A stretch of DNA of 64,000 bases from contig KN805371.1 in assembly GCA_000818945.1 (NCBI GenBank), positions 417,994-481,993 of the forward strand, written 5' to 3'. Shown here piece by piece: positions 8,853-19,003 of the stretch. Numbering within the stretch: position 1 is the first letter of the stretch; each line of letters begins with the position of its first letter. The notes beneath the pieces were generated by a model. It searched no databases, had not been told where the DNA came from, and was given only the letters and a program-made list of their open reading frames with translations. The translations under genes and the position numbers were made by a program. This DNA is from Schizochytrium sp. CCTCC M209059 (taxonomy: Eukaryota > Sar > Bigyra > Thraustochytrida > Thraustochytriidae).

Positions 8853-10757
8853 CTAGGAAAGAATGCAGCAGGCGCCAGGCTCGAGTCGCTGGAGGTAGGC
8901 CAGCTTGCCTTCGTCCTCAAGCTTGAGCACGCTCACCAAATCCTCTTGGTGCTTGAGAGATGAGGTATAGTCAAAGTTGGGAATCTCGTCCGCCGTCGTA
9001 AGCTTGAGCTTGCGGTAGTCGTGCTCATTGCTCTTGCCGTCAAGATCACTCTGGTTAAATGCATGGATCTGCTCGCGCTTGGGCACCCACGGCGGAGACA
9101 ACTCCTGGCGGCCAAGCTTGCCCCAATCGATCGAGTCAAAATAAGGGTCTTCCTTGACATCATCAGCACCGCGAGGCGAGGCGCCAAGGCGCTTGTTCTT
9201 ATCCCGTACAATAAGGCGCGAGATGAAGGCCTTGGCGTCCTCTGGGAATGGCCGCGATTCGCCGCCCATGCCGGAGCCCAGATTGTGCGGGAATTGCAGT
9301 GGCCAATGAAGCGTGGCTTCGTCGCGCTCCATTTTGGTGTTGAGCTTGGAAAAAGGGCAGCGGCCAGATAGCAGCTCGTAGAGTACACAGCCAAGGCTCC
9401 ACCAGTCGACGGGAAAGGAATACCGCTTCTTTTGAAGCATTTCGGGCGGCCAGTAGCCGGGAGTTCCGGCGCGTCCGCGCAGCATCTTACCATTTGTGAC
9501 GACTGCCAGGCCCATATCCGAAATGCGGCAATGGCCGTCTTCGTCAAGGAGAATGTTATCCGGCTTGAGGTCGCGATAGAGAATGCCAAGGCTGTGAAGG
9601 TGCTCAATGCCAAGGACAACCTCGGCAATATGGAAGCGCGCACGCTCTGGCTCAAAGTAGCGCTCGACGGCCAAATGGTACTGCAGATCGCCGCCCGAAC
9701 AAAGCGGGAGGGCAAGGTAAAAGTTGTCCTTGTCCGCAAATGCATACTGCAGGTACACGGTAAAGGAAGAAGGATGTTCACCGAGCTTGGCAAGAACCTC
9801 GCGCTCAGCCCTGACGAGCCTGATGGCTTTTTTGCCCTTGACGAGTTTCTTGTTCATGCATTTGAGCGCCAAGAGAGCGCCGGTGGCACGGAATTTGGCC
9901 CCCGCCACCACACCAAAGGCTCCGCGTCCTAGGTCACGGAAAATATTGAAATTGTCGAGCACGATCGGTTGCTCGCAGTACCAGAGCAGCGCCATGAGAC
10001 GCTCAAAGCCGGGGCCCTGCGTAAAGGCGTCCCAGTTGGCGGACTCCTCCTCGAGAATTTGCAAAAATAAATCTTCGAGGGCCTCGACGGCGAAATTTTT
10101 GTTTTCCGTGCGTTGACGACTCAGGCTGTTGCGTTTGCGCGCGAGCTCCTCGTCTGCGCCCTTGTCCGACGTCTCGTCGCTCATGTTGTCGACATCTAGT
10201 TTCACGAGTTCCGTGCTGGCCTCCGTCGCGCTTTCGTCGCCTTCGGTGCTCACGTGGTTTTCACCATCGATCGTGATTTCACCGTCACCGTCATCGCTGC
10301 AGCTCGAGTTAAGACTCACGCGTTCCACCTCACTTGGTGGTTCTGACTCAGGGGAGGCAAAGACGTCTGGCGAGCTCACCAAGTATGGTAGGACTTGGTG
10401 TGCAAGCTTTTCGGAGAGGTTGACGACCATGTCGCGGTACTTTGCAGGCAGCTGCTGGGCCCTTGCGAGGAGCGTGTGAAACTCATCCGGCGCGGGGTTT
10501 TCCGATCGCTTGAACTCGTGAAGGGTGGACAAGAATTCGTACACAGGCTTTGACTCCGGATACGCTTGTGAGAGGATGTAGACGCCGATGGGCTGCGCGA
10601 CGCAGTACGCGAGGTCGATCCCGCGCGACGACGCAAACTCTGCGGGATCAAAGTCGGCCGGTGGCGGCGTGATGCGCGCATTCGGCCTCGTCGTCTCCCT
10701 TCCGCGCAGCACCTCTCCGAACTGCGCGTCGGCGATGCAGTCTTGGATCTCGTCCAT
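8853..10757 (-). CDS. GRK-like AGC kinase with RGS-type N-terminus and CaaX end
   Basis: The 634-residue protein opens with MDEIQDCIADAQFGEVLRGR. RGS-like helices flank a long acidic, Ser-rich insert (about 125-225), with the last RGS-type helices just before the kinase (FERLMALLWYCEQPIVLDNF). The kinase domain runs from about 267: GRGAFGVV, ALKCMNKK, YRDLKPDN (Asp396), and DMG in place of DFG at Asp414. GRKs characteristically have DLG here. GRAGTPGYWPPEML and DWWSLGCVLYE also match GRKs. The chain ends CCILS, so the last four residues CILS form a CaaX box, as in prenylated rhodopsin kinase. Predicted role: membrane-tethered phosphorylation of activated seven-helix receptors. The substrate is unknown; the Frizzled-like genes at 26-31 kb are candidate partners only by co-occurrence. 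Confidence 0.85.
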   Translation of the reverse strand: MDEIQDCIADAQFGEVLRGRETTRPNARITPPPADFDPAEFASSRGIDLAYCVAQPIGVYILSQAYPESKPVYEFLSTLHEFKRSENPAPDEFHTLLARAQQLPAKYRDMVVNLSEKLAHQVLPYLVSSPDVFASPESEPPSEVERVSLNSSCSDDGDGEITIDGENHVSTEGDESATEASTELVKLDVDNMSDETSDKGADEELARKRNSLSRQRTENKNFAVEALEDLFLQILEEESANWDAFTQGPGFERLMALLWYCEQPIVLDNFNIFRDLGRGAFGVVAGAKFRATGALLALKCMNKKLVKGKKAIRLVRAEREVLAKLGEHPSSFTVYLQYAFADKDNFYLALPLCSGGDLQYHLAVERYFEPERARFHIAEVVLGIEHLHSLGILYRDLKPDNILLDEDGHCRISDMGLAVVTNGKMLRGRAGTPGYWPPEMLQKKRYSFPVDWWSLGCVLYELLSGRCPFSKLNTKMERDEATLHWPLQFPHNLGSGMGGESRPFPEDAKAFISRLIVRDKNKRLGASPRGADDVKEDPYFDSIDWGKLGRQELSPPWVPKREQIHAFNQSDLDGKSNEHDYRKLKLTTADEIPNFDYTSSLKHQEDLVSVLKLEDEGKLAYLQRLEPGACCILS

Positions 10758-12722
10758 GGCGCCTTCGAGCCGCCCTCGCCCGTTCTCGCAGGAGATAAAA
10801 GAGGTCTACCGCGCCGTTCCGCTACCGCTGGCCCGCCTCTGCTCCACCCGACCCGACCCGGCACGACTCGCGTTTGCCGCGCGGTCGCACGCCCGGCGCG
10901 GCCAGCCAGCGCGTGCACACAAACACACACACACACACACCGCTCGCGCACACGCGTTTCTACTATCAAAAGCTGCTGCTGCACGTGCCGCCTTCCTCCG
11001 CCTCTGCTCTCTGCTCTTCTGGCGGCTGCCTCGCTCGCGCGGCCCGTCGCCGCCTCGCGCGGCGCCTCGCCTCGCCTCGCCTCGCGTCGCGTCGCGTCGC
11101 GCCGCGCCACGTCGCGCGGGAGGGACGGAGGGAGGGAGGGGACGCTGGCGCGCGCGACTCGGTATTGCCAACGCGGGCGCCCGAGCGCTGGCGAAAGTGG
11201 ACTTCCGCGCGCCGCCGCCGCCGCTTCCCTCGCTCGGCTGTGCGCGCGCGCTGCGCCTGGCCGCGGCGCGCTGTCGCTCGCTCGCTCCCGCGCTCTCCCG
11301 CTCGCGCCGCCGCGCCGTCGCTCGCACGCTCGCTCGCTCGCTCGCTCGCTCGTGCGCGCGCGGGGACAAGGGCGCCTCGAGGTCTGCTTCGTTTGGCGCG
11401 CGCGCACCCGCCGCGTGCTTCCCGGTCCCGGCCGCGACTTGCGGTCGCGCGATACTTGACTTTGCGCCGCGCGATAAACCCCTGTGCGCCGCCGCGATAA
11501 CCCACTTGCGGCCGCGCGGAGGGGAGATCTTCAGGTGCACGATCCGCGCGCTGCTTGTCTGGCGTATCGGAAAATCCGCCCCTCCTTGTGACGGCTCGAG
11601 AGGCCGCCACTGAGGACGCGCGCGCTTGGACGGAAGAGCGAAGAGGGAAAGGGAGGGGAAACCGACCCCGGACGCGTGTGGACGCGGGGAAATAGAAGAT
11701 AGGGGGACACACTCGATTGGGACGTGCAGCGACGCGAAGAGCTTGGCGGGCAAAGAGGTCTGTCTGCCTTGCCAGCGGGCGGGAGCTGGCTGAATCGTGC
11801 GCGCCTACGCGTGCTGGTGCGGTGCGACGCGGCGCGAGGGTGACGTTTCGAGGTGTCTGCCCGCGAATAGTCGAGCTTGCGAAAACGAACCACTAGGGCC
11901 TAGGTTTTTGGCCCAGCAAGCACGCAAGCAAGCAAACGAACAAACAAGCAAGCAAATGTAAGCGCCACGATGAAAAAGTCCAAAATGGTTCGCCACGGCC
12001 GGCCAGCCAGCTAGGCTTAGCTCTGGCGGCTAGCCTCGGTGAGGTGGTTGAGTAATAAGGGGGGGGGGGGGAAGCAAAGCAGATTGACTGACTGGTTCAC
12101 ACAATACAAATCGAGAGGTGGTGGCGTAGCTCTTGTGAAGGAGGACCAACCCACTGCTAGAGCAGCTGATTGATTGAGCTCTGCGAAAACGTGCAGACAC
12201 ACAAACATTTTGTGATTCAGACGCGGATTGTGCTCGGGATACCGCTCCATAGCGCGGGTAGTCCTGAGCGCGCACGCGCGGCGACCTTGGCCGAAGGCGC
12301 GTGTCGAAATCAGCATCGGACGGCAAGAGTTGTCCGCCTCGTGTGCTCATGTTACTGTAAATCCGAGCCACGCCATTGTTGCATTTGAGATAGGGGGAAA
12401 TTAGAAAGGGGAGAAGAAGAAAAGTAAAAGGGGGCAATCATCGTAGGCCCATAGGCTAGCTGGCTGGCTGCCAGCCAGGCAGCCATCCAGCCAGAAAGCA
12501 AGCAAGCAAACAAGCAAGCAAGCGAGCAAGCGAGCGAGAAAGCCCGTATTTGCGCCACATGTGACTGTGGGCCTCCCATGTTGTTTGAGAGGAAAAGAGT
12601 CTGCGCGTCTGGCCGCCTGTCCGTTTGCCTGCCTGCTTGCCTGCCTGCCTGCCTGCCTGTCTATCTAGCCGCTTGGCTGGCCGCCTCACGGCCTCTTTCC
12701 TCCTTCACTTTTCCAACCTTTC
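10758..12722. other. Extreme-GC spacer with stacked microsatellites
   Basis: This 1,965-nt gap lies upstream of the GRK-like gene and downstream of the carrier gene. It contains a CA tract (10917-10940), CGCCT/CGCGT pentamers (about 11060-11110), GCTC tetramers (11325-11350), AAGC tetramers (11920-11955 and 12500-12535) and GCCT tetramers (12630-12660). A cluster of CGCAAGTG elements lies at 11433-11515 on the minus strand. Long open frames in all six frames are Arg/Ala/Ser low-complexity and are not treated as genes. Confidence 0.5.
11433..11515 (-). promoter_or_regulatory. Recurring CGCAAGTG...TAT...GCG element, site 2
   Basis: Read on the minus strand, this stretch has a good unit at 11490-11510 (CGCAAGTGGGTTATCGCGG), then weaker copies containing TTTATCGCGCGG and AAGTATCGCGCG, and a last CGCAAGTCGCGG. 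It points toward the minus-strand GRK-like gene about 680 nt away. A regulatory role is inferred from recurrence. Confidence 0.4.
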
Positions 12723-13679
12723 TTACTCGGAAGCCGCTACAACGTCGTCCCCCATAATAACTCCCTTGACAATGACATAGATCTTCTCCTTGGACGCGAG
12801 CATAATGCCCGCGTTAGTTACTCCCTTGAAGAGCTGCGGCGACAGCCCCTTGTAGAGGCCTTGAATGCCCTCATTCTCCACGACAGCCTGCATGGTGGCC
12901 ATGAGACCCGGGGTCTCACGCGAGAGCTCCTCGGGTGTCGGCTCAATGCCACGCTCGCGCTCGGCCTGAAGATGCCTCTCATGCGCCTTCTTCCATACGC
13001 TCATGAGAACCTTGGCGCGAATGAACGGAAAGGTGACAATCGTGGCAATGCTCTTGGAAATAATGCCCACCACAAGAGCCTGCAGGGTGGTGAGGAACTC
13101 GCTGCCATTGCCAAAGCGTTTGAGCACGTAGGACTTGATCTCCTCAAAGGCGACGAATGTGATGGCCGGATTAATGCAGAGAATCATGCTCGCAGGCAAG
13201 GTGCGGTAAAAGGAGAGAGCGCCCTCGTGTTCGAGGACCTCCTTGAAGGTTTGCCAGAACCCGGGCTGCTTTTCGTCCTTGTGCGCCTTGATCGACGTCA
13301 CGATGCGAGTGTTGATGACCTCGAGCGGCATTGTGGTCGCCAGGCCAGCCAGAGCTGAGAGGTAGCCAATAAGAAGGTCCATGGAGGCGCTGGGCTTGGT
13401 CCCAAAGCGCTTGGTGTAGAGCTGCTTGAGCAAGGCATAGGAGTAAAAATATTGGAACTTTTGAATGACGCCATGCACGATCTTGGTCTGGATCCCCTTG
13501 TACGCCTCGGAGGGATGCTCGGCGATATGTTCGAGCACGTCTGTGAGCGACCTGTTACTATGCGCTTGCATTTGCGTCTTGACCGCGTCGACCGGGTACG
13601 TGCATACCGACGAGAAGGTGTCGGCGGCGGCTCCGCTCACAGCATTGCTCAGCGCCAGCCTCGACCCGAGGAGCTCCAT
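12723..13679 (-). CDS. Mitochondrial-carrier family protein, peroxisomal adenine nucleotide carrier type
   Basis: The 318-residue protein starts at MELLGSRLALSNAVSG. The open frame continues upstream with other ATGs, but those 65 residues are Arg/Ala-rich and the chosen start gives normal carrier length. Three repeats are present. The first signature is YPVDAVKTQMQ, the second MPLEVINTRIV, and the third TFPFIRAKVLM; each keeps the Pro and the basic residue of the PxD/ExxK/R motif. Sequences such as QFKYFYSY-like IQKFQYFYSYALLKQLY and GLYKGLSPQLFKGVTNAGIM fit the SLC25A17/PMP34-PNC group, which exchanges ATP, AMP, CoA or FAD across the peroxisomal membrane. Family membership is firm; substrate and organelle are inferred. 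Confidence 0.85.
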   Translation of the reverse strand: MELLGSRLALSNAVSGAAADTFSSVCTYPVDAVKTQMQAHSNRSLTDVLEHIAEHPSEAYKGIQTKIVHGVIQKFQYFYSYALLKQLYTKRFGTKPSASMDLLIGYLSALAGLATTMPLEVINTRIVTSIKAHKDEKQPGFWQTFKEVLEHEGALSFYRTLPASMILCINPAITFVAFEEIKSYVLKRFGNGSEFLTTLQALVVGIISKSIATIVTFPFIRAKVLMSVWKKAHERHLQAERERGIEPTPEELSRETPGLMATMQAVVENEGIQGLYKGLSPQLFKGVTNAGIMLASKEKIYVIVKGVIMGDDVVAASE

Positions 13680-14597
13680 CCTGCCTCTCTGTGCCCGTGC
13701 CTTCGCCGCTGCCGCCCTGCCTGCCTGCCAGTCTGCCTCGCGCGCGATGCGAGCAGTGCCGTGCAGTAGTGCGATGCTTTGCAGACGCCGGCGAGCCTCT
13801 GTCCGCTCGCTCTCGCCTTTTGGGTTTGGTCCCCGCGCATTCATTCCCTCCCATTTCATCGCCAGCTTCCGCATTACGCGCCGAGGGAGGGGTGTGATGG
13901 GATAGATAGACAGACGTAAGTCCTATGCTCCTTGGCGCTGGCATGACCGAGGCGGAAACCCGGCGTCACCCATCCCGCCCGCCACCGCCGTCCGCGCCGA
14001 CCGCAGCCACCGTCCGGCCGGTCCAACGGCGCTGCTCCGCTCTGCTCCGCTCTGCTCCGCTCTGCTCCGCTCTGCTCTGCGCGCGGACTCGGCGGGGGCG
14101 GCGGCGTCCGTCTCCTCTCAGACCGCCAGGAGCGGCGAGCGCCTCCTTGCTTCCTTACTCCCAGACAGGAAAGGAAAGGAGAAGAGAAGAGCGGAGTGAG
14201 GCACGCAAAGCAGGCGAGCAACAGCAAGAGCGACAGCACGCACGGCGAGCTGAGCGCGGCTGCGGCGAGCTGCAGGTGGAGCGGACGATGGTGGAGAGAG
14301 AGGCGGAGGTGGTTGGGTGGTTGATTGATTGATTATTATTTATGGTAGTAGGAGTGTTTGATGGGAAAGAAGAACCCCGGACCCGCCCGCGACTCGTCGT
14401 GGTCCGGCGGGGGCTGACGCAGCCGACGCAGCTGCCACGACGCGCGTGGATCGCTTGATGACGATGATGATGATGATGATGATGATGCGCAACGCAAGGC
14501 GGGAAGGGGCGATGAGGAGGGGACCTGGGATGCAACGCGAGGGTCCTCCGGTGCAGGAAAGTATCTTCATCAGTTGAGCACGGTTGCACATATATAC
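13680..14597. other. Spacer with CTCCGCTCTG tandem repeat and GAT microsatellite
   Basis: This 918-nt gap holds the carrier promoter and the 3' region of the actin-bundling-like gene. It contains four to five copies of a 10-bp unit CTCCGCTCTG (about 14032-14080) and a GAT triplet array (14460-14487). No gene is supported. Confidence 0.5.
14032..14080. repeat. 10-bp tandem repeat CTCCGCTCTG
   Basis: Four near-perfect adjacent copies lie in a GC-rich upstream region. Confidence 0.85.
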
Positions 14598-15923
14598 TTA
14601 CTTGGCGCGACGGCCGTAGTGCTTCTTCTTCTCCTCGAGGTCGCGCTGGAGCCACCACATGGAACCCTGCGTGGGCTTGACCGATGGCGCGGCCTCGCCG
14701 CTGGCCGAAGACGCCGGGACCTTGCCGTTGCCGAACTTGCGCACCGCGATACGCACGGCAGCCTCGGCCGTGATGAGCGACTTGTTGAGCTGCTCCGCCA
14801 GCGGCGACGCGTCGAGGATGGCGAGCTGGTGCTTGCCGCCAAGACCCTTGACGCCAGGCTGCTTGCTGAGTTCCGTGAGACGGTGCTTCTCGGCCTCGTA
14901 GGCCTGGATCGCCTTGTTGACCTCGGCAAGGGCCTCGCGCGCCTTGACAATCTCCGGGTGCTCCTCCTCTCCATCGTGCTTCATGGCGCGCTGCACAAAA
15001 TCAGCAGGGTTGGCATGCTCACGGTACTGGTACAGGAGGTACTCGAGGAAAGAGACGCGGCCGTCAAAGTTGACGTCCACCTTTTCGCGCAGCTCGATCT
15101 TGCGTTTGATGGCCGTCATCATCGTCGGCATCGAGGCCGCCCACTGCGGGTCGTCGCGCCACTTGGCGCCAGCATCGTCGTCGAGGACGAACTTGCACAG
15201 CTTCTCATAGAAATAGAGACCAATGTTGAAGTCCAAGTCGTTACCCTCTTCGTACAGGTGCACGTAGTTGACGCCCTTGGCGTGCATGTCGGCCTTGCGC
15301 AGGATGTCATACGCCACAGTGAAGATGAACTCGGCCTGTGGGCCGACCTCGGCCCAGTACGCGTTCAAAAAGGCCACCGCCTGGTCTGCAAAGGGCTTCT
15401 CGCACAAATCGTTAAAGAACTTGAGGCCATCTTCAGAGAGCTGCTCGGTGAATGCCGTGCCGTGATGCGCCTCGCGCAGGAACTCGGGGGCGTCCGCGGG
15501 GGCGGCACCCATCGTGCGCCGTCCGGGCGAAGCGGCGCTCGGTGACTTGGCCGTCGACGGCGACGAGGCCGAGGCCGGGGCCGGGGGCGCCTCGCTCTGG
15601 CTCAGAGCCGCCTCGCGCTCAAAGTTCTCCACCGAAAGCTCGGCCTTGGGCGGCATGCTTAATTCTTGCTTTTCGGCCTCGAGCGCCTCTGCGGCGGCTG
15701 CAGGTGTCTGGATCTCGCCAGGGGCCGCCGCCGGTTCTTCCGCTTCCACGGAGAGCGCCTCGAGCGGTGCGCTTATTTCCTCGAGCTGATCTTGCTGCTT
15801 TGCCGCTTGCTCTGTGGCGGAACCTCCGGCGTTTGTGTTGGCTTGGCCTGCGAATGATGATTTGTTGTACGGGTCGGCGGGCGCCTCGTCGTAGGCTGAC
15901 GTGTCCCAGTCATCGTCCGCCAT
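14598..15923 (-). CDS. EF-hand actin-bundling-like protein (ABP34 type)
   Basis: The 441-residue protein starts at MADDDWDTSAYDEAP; codons further upstream in the frame read as leader. Residues 1-175 are disordered and rich in Ala, Glu, Ser and Pro. A helical domain follows (FTEQLSEDGLKFFNDLCEKP, AVAFLNAYWAEVG). One full EF-hand loop, DVNFDGRVSFLE, lies near residue 310. A helical C-terminal domain contains AEAAVRIAVRKFG and ends GSMWWLQRDLEEKKKHYG. This order and the tryptophan-containing C-terminus resemble the calcium-regulated 34-kDa actin-bundling proteins of Dictyostelium and other protists. Predicted role: Ca2+-sensitive crosslinking of actin filaments. The family call is from memory of motifs and is moderately secure; the long disordered N-terminus is unusual. 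Confidence 0.65.
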   Translation of the reverse strand: MADDDWDTSAYDEAPADPYNKSSFAGQANTNAGGSATEQAAKQQDQLEEISAPLEALSVEAEEPAAAPGEIQTPAAAAEALEAEKQELSMPPKAELSVENFEREAALSQSEAPPAPASASSPSTAKSPSAASPGRRTMGAAPADAPEFLREAHHGTAFTEQLSEDGLKFFNDLCEKPFADQAVAFLNAYWAEVGPQAEFIFTVAYDILRKADMHAKGVNYVHLYEEGNDLDFNIGLYFYEKLCKFVLDDDAGAKWRDDPQWAASMPTMMTAIKRKIELREKVDVNFDGRVSFLEYLLYQYREHANPADFVQRAMKHDGEEEHPEIVKAREALAEVNKAIQAYEAEKHRLTELSKQPGVKGLGGKHQLAILDASPLAEQLNKSLITAEAAVRIAVRKFGNGKVPASSASGEAAPSVKPTQGSMWWLQRDLEEKKKHYGRRAK

Positions 15924-18358
15924 CTTTTGCTTTGCTTTGCTTTGCTTTGCTTTCTCTTCTTCTCTCGAAAAAGTGCTGCGAGCGAGTATGTCAATCCACT
16001 TCGTATGCCTGCGCGCGTCCAACAAAGTCAGCAAGTCCCGTGTCGGGGTTAGTCATCCAGGTTCGCTTTTTCTGCGCGCTTTACTGCTGCTGGTACTGCT
16101 GCTTGTTGGTGTTGCTGGGCTTCAGCAGCCGCAAGCTTCTTCATCCAATATACACGTTGGCGCCCGACAACAAATTCTCTTCGGGACCCTGCGCGGCGCG
16201 GCCGCAACGACGAGTGGGGAAGATTTTCGCGCGGTGCGCTGGGGCACGGGCCACAACCTTGCCCCGACGCCCTTCTCGAGGCACGCACAAGGTCCCGCCC
16301 AGAGGTTGCCCTTCCCGCCTGCCTGCTTGCTTGCTGACTTGGATAAAAAAGCTAGCTCCTGGGCCTCACCCAGGCCGCGCTAAAGCGTTGAGCGCCTGCC
16401 GGCGGAGGCCGGCAAGCGAGTCCCAAAGCAGGCGCGGCGCGAGGAATGTGTCGCGCCGTCCTGCGGCTGCGCACCGCCGCGTCGTTGGCGTCTCGCGGCT
16501 CCGGCGCAGCAAGAGAGCAGAGCGTCGCTCTCGCCCATGGCTCGCTCGCCTCGCCGCTTTGTGCCGCGACGACGATCCCCCGCGGCGCGGCGGGGACGAA
16601 GCGGGGGTGGGAGGGTGGCGAGGAAAGGCGGGCGGGGGGGATAGAGCGCCACAAGGGCGCTCGGCGCGCGCGGGGAGCGCAGCAACGTACCGTCCGATTG
16701 CGAGGCGACAGTCAATCTGGGTTTGCTTGCTTGGCCTGCTTTCATTGCCGCGCCCTGCGCAACAAAAAAAAGATAGAGCATGAATTGAACGGGATCTTGT
16801 GCGATATTGTTTGCTTTTACGATAGTGTTCAAGTATTAGCAATTATAGACACACACGAAAACAAGATATGGAGAAAGGGGGACTCGCCGCCCGCGGTGGA
16901 TCAATCCACTCCGTCTCAAGCGAGACCCGGCCAGAACTGGACTCGAGCTCCACTTCTTAAGTCCACGACTCGTGGCCGCCCGTCCCAGCGCGCTGGACGG
17001 CGTGGAAGGATGTCGCGGGCGCGAGCCAGACGGCTCGGTTCCGGACGCGTCGGTTCCGCGCTTCCAAAGCGGCCTGGAGCGGGAAGATGGCACGCCACGG
17101 CCTGGCTTCACGGCGATGAAAAAAGGCCAAGCTGCCTCCGACGAGCCGGTAGTAGGCCTAGTAGCCAGTGGAGGCGGCTACAATGATGGCTGACTCAGGT
17201 GAGCGATGAGGGTCGCTGACCTTGGGGAGGAACCGAACCTGCGACACGACGAGGAAAGGAGTTGCGGATAAAAGGATAATGGTCATGGCCGACAGAACGT
17301 TCTAGTGTTACAGAGCCAGCCAGGAATTGCCAGTTGCTGACCATCGCGACATCAAAAACCCTGCGAGGAAAGTGCTGGGTCTTGGGGCGAAAATCCGAGT
17401 CATTCTTTCAGCCGCCGTGCTCGACCAGCCAGCCAGCTAGCCAGCCAGCCAGCAAGCTTGACTCGGCCACGTTGGAATAAATCGTCAGTGTCTTGTGCCG
17501 ACTGCAATCCAAACGTACGTAAAATCGTGACTTCAACCTGTTGTGGCTATGACTGACGAAGATGGTGCTAGTTGCTCGTAGATATTGAAGTCTTCTGACA
17601 CTCAAACGAGGGTCACACGCAAAGAAAAAAAGTCCCAGCATCTCAAAGTGATAATAAAACAAAAACAAAACAAAACAAATCCAACCAAACGAAAGCAAAG
17701 TAAGAAAACAAGAAAAGCTGGCTTGCCAGACTGCTCTTCTTCACAATGTAAGCACAAACAGTCTATCTGTGGGTATATTTGTCGCTTCACGTTGTACAGC
17801 GTTCGTTGGGCAAAAGCTTCTCATTCTATTCCATTCCGTTCCTTTCCGTTCCATGTTGTTCCATCCCATTCCATTCCATTCCATTCCATGGATGATAGGA
17901 TGAAAGTGCATGTATTCAAATCCTCGTCGAGACGGAAGGGCCCAGGCTGGCCATGACATAAACGGTGATTTCTCTGGCCCTTATCTGCCGACCAGCAGGT
18001 CCATCCAGTCCTCCGTCATGCAGGGAGACAGACTTGCCTGCGTTCATTGGCACATTTTATTTGTTTTAAGTTGTTTGCTCGTTTATGTTCTGCGGACATC
18101 CATCTCGTAGTTGGCGTGCCAGTGGTTGGTGCCACTTGTGTCTTGGTTATTCATTCGTGAAAAACTTCATTATCGAGCGAGGGTGAAAGTGCACACTCGA
18201 ACACGAGGTGATCATCAGCGGGCAGGCGCTTTGAAAAGAGCGCGTGCAGCGCAAACCGCAAAGACGCGCGTGCACGAAGAGACGAGAGAGAGAAAGAGCG
18301 AGAGCGTGCGTGCGCAGAGCAACGCGCGCGTGCGGGAGGGAGGAGAGAGAGAGCAAGG
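15924..18358. other. Long spacer without a supported gene
   Basis: This 2.4-kb gap lies between two divergent starts. Its left part is GC-rich. Its right part is AT-richer and has A-rich tracts (17620-17720), a TTCCA/TTCCG pentamer array (17823-17890) and GCCA tetramers (17425-17455). GAGAGA-like tracts lie just before the next start. Open frames here lack domains or start at non-ATG codons. A spliced or non-coding gene could be present and would not be visible to me. Confidence 0.45.
17823..17890. repeat. (TTCCA)n-like pentamer array
   Basis: About thirteen degenerate TTCCA/TTCCG/TTCTA units end in four perfect CCATT repeats. Confidence 0.8.
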
Positions 18359-19003
18359 ATGAGCAAGCTCGCAGCGAGCGGACCCCAGCCTGCTCTGACG
18401 ACTTCCACGACGCCGCGGCCCAGCTTGAGCGGAAGATGGTCTCGTACGGGCCCACCCGTGAGGCCCCCAAAGCTGCCCAACTTCAACGAGGAGACCGGCG
18501 AGGAGACACTCACCTTTGTCGTACGTGCCACGCCCGACGAGTGCTACAAGGCTGTGCTTGACATGACCGCTCTTATGAAGGCAGAACAGCCGCAAAGCGC
18601 CGTCTCGCGCACAACCGGGACAGCTGACGCCGTGGGCTCAGTATACACACAGACGATTGGCAGCCTCCAAGTCAAGGTCGAGGTGCGCAAGGCTACGGAG
18701 GGTCGTCATCTCGTCTTTACCACGTCCGTCTTTGGCGAGGGTGAGCCCAAGTACGCCATGCAGCGCTGGGACTTTGCTCCCTTTCACGGTGACGCAGCCC
18801 TCTGCCAAGTCACGCGTATCCAGGACGGACAAACACTCCGCGAACTTGAGGCCACACTCAAGGCCAACGCGGGATTTTGTGCTCCTTGTTTGGGGTCGCA
18901 AGTCGCTTCCCGTGCTCAGGATCTTTATCTCGATGCCGTGTCCCGAATCAAGCTCCATCTCGAGAACTATGGTAACAGTGGTCTTCGAAATGACGCTCTT
19001 TAA
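18359..19003 (+). CDS. SRPBCC/START-like uncharacterised protein
   Basis: The 214-residue soluble protein has a disordered N-terminus of about 45 residues. The rest alternates strands and helices in an order like the Bet v1/START lipid-binding fold: EETLTFVVRATPDECYKAVLDMT, QTIGSLQVKVEVRKATEGRHLVF, KYAMQRWDFAPFHGDAALCQVTRI and a long last helix from about 175 to 205. No catalytic motif or transmembrane segment is visible. The fold call is a weak inference. The ATG used is the first in the open frame after a purine-rich leader. Confidence 0.6.
   Translation: MSKLAASGPQPALTTSTTPRPSLSGRWSRTGPPVRPPKLPNFNEETGEETLTFVVRATPDECYKAVLDMTALMKAEQPQSAVSRTTGTADAVGSVYTQTIGSLQVKVEVRKATEGRHLVFTTSVFGEGEPKYAMQRWDFAPFHGDAALCQVTRIQDGQTLRELEATLKANAGFCAPCLGSQVASRAQDLYLDAVSRIKLHLENYGNSGLRNDAL

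Noticed and set aside
10806..11753. Long open frames on both strands (up to about 340 codons) in the GC-rich spacer
   Set aside because: They are Arg/Ala/Ser-rich, arise in all frames at once from simple repeats, and none has a domain; high GC removes stop codons by itself.
17190..17260. tRNA-like stretch with a GGTTCGG on the minus strand
   Set aside because: The T-loop lacks the invariant A after TTCR and no matching acceptor and anticodon arms could be folded.
16034..18300. Several open frames of 100-440 codons in the 2.4-kb spacer
   Set aside because: They run antisense through a real gene or through GC-rich repeats and show no domain or conserved motif.
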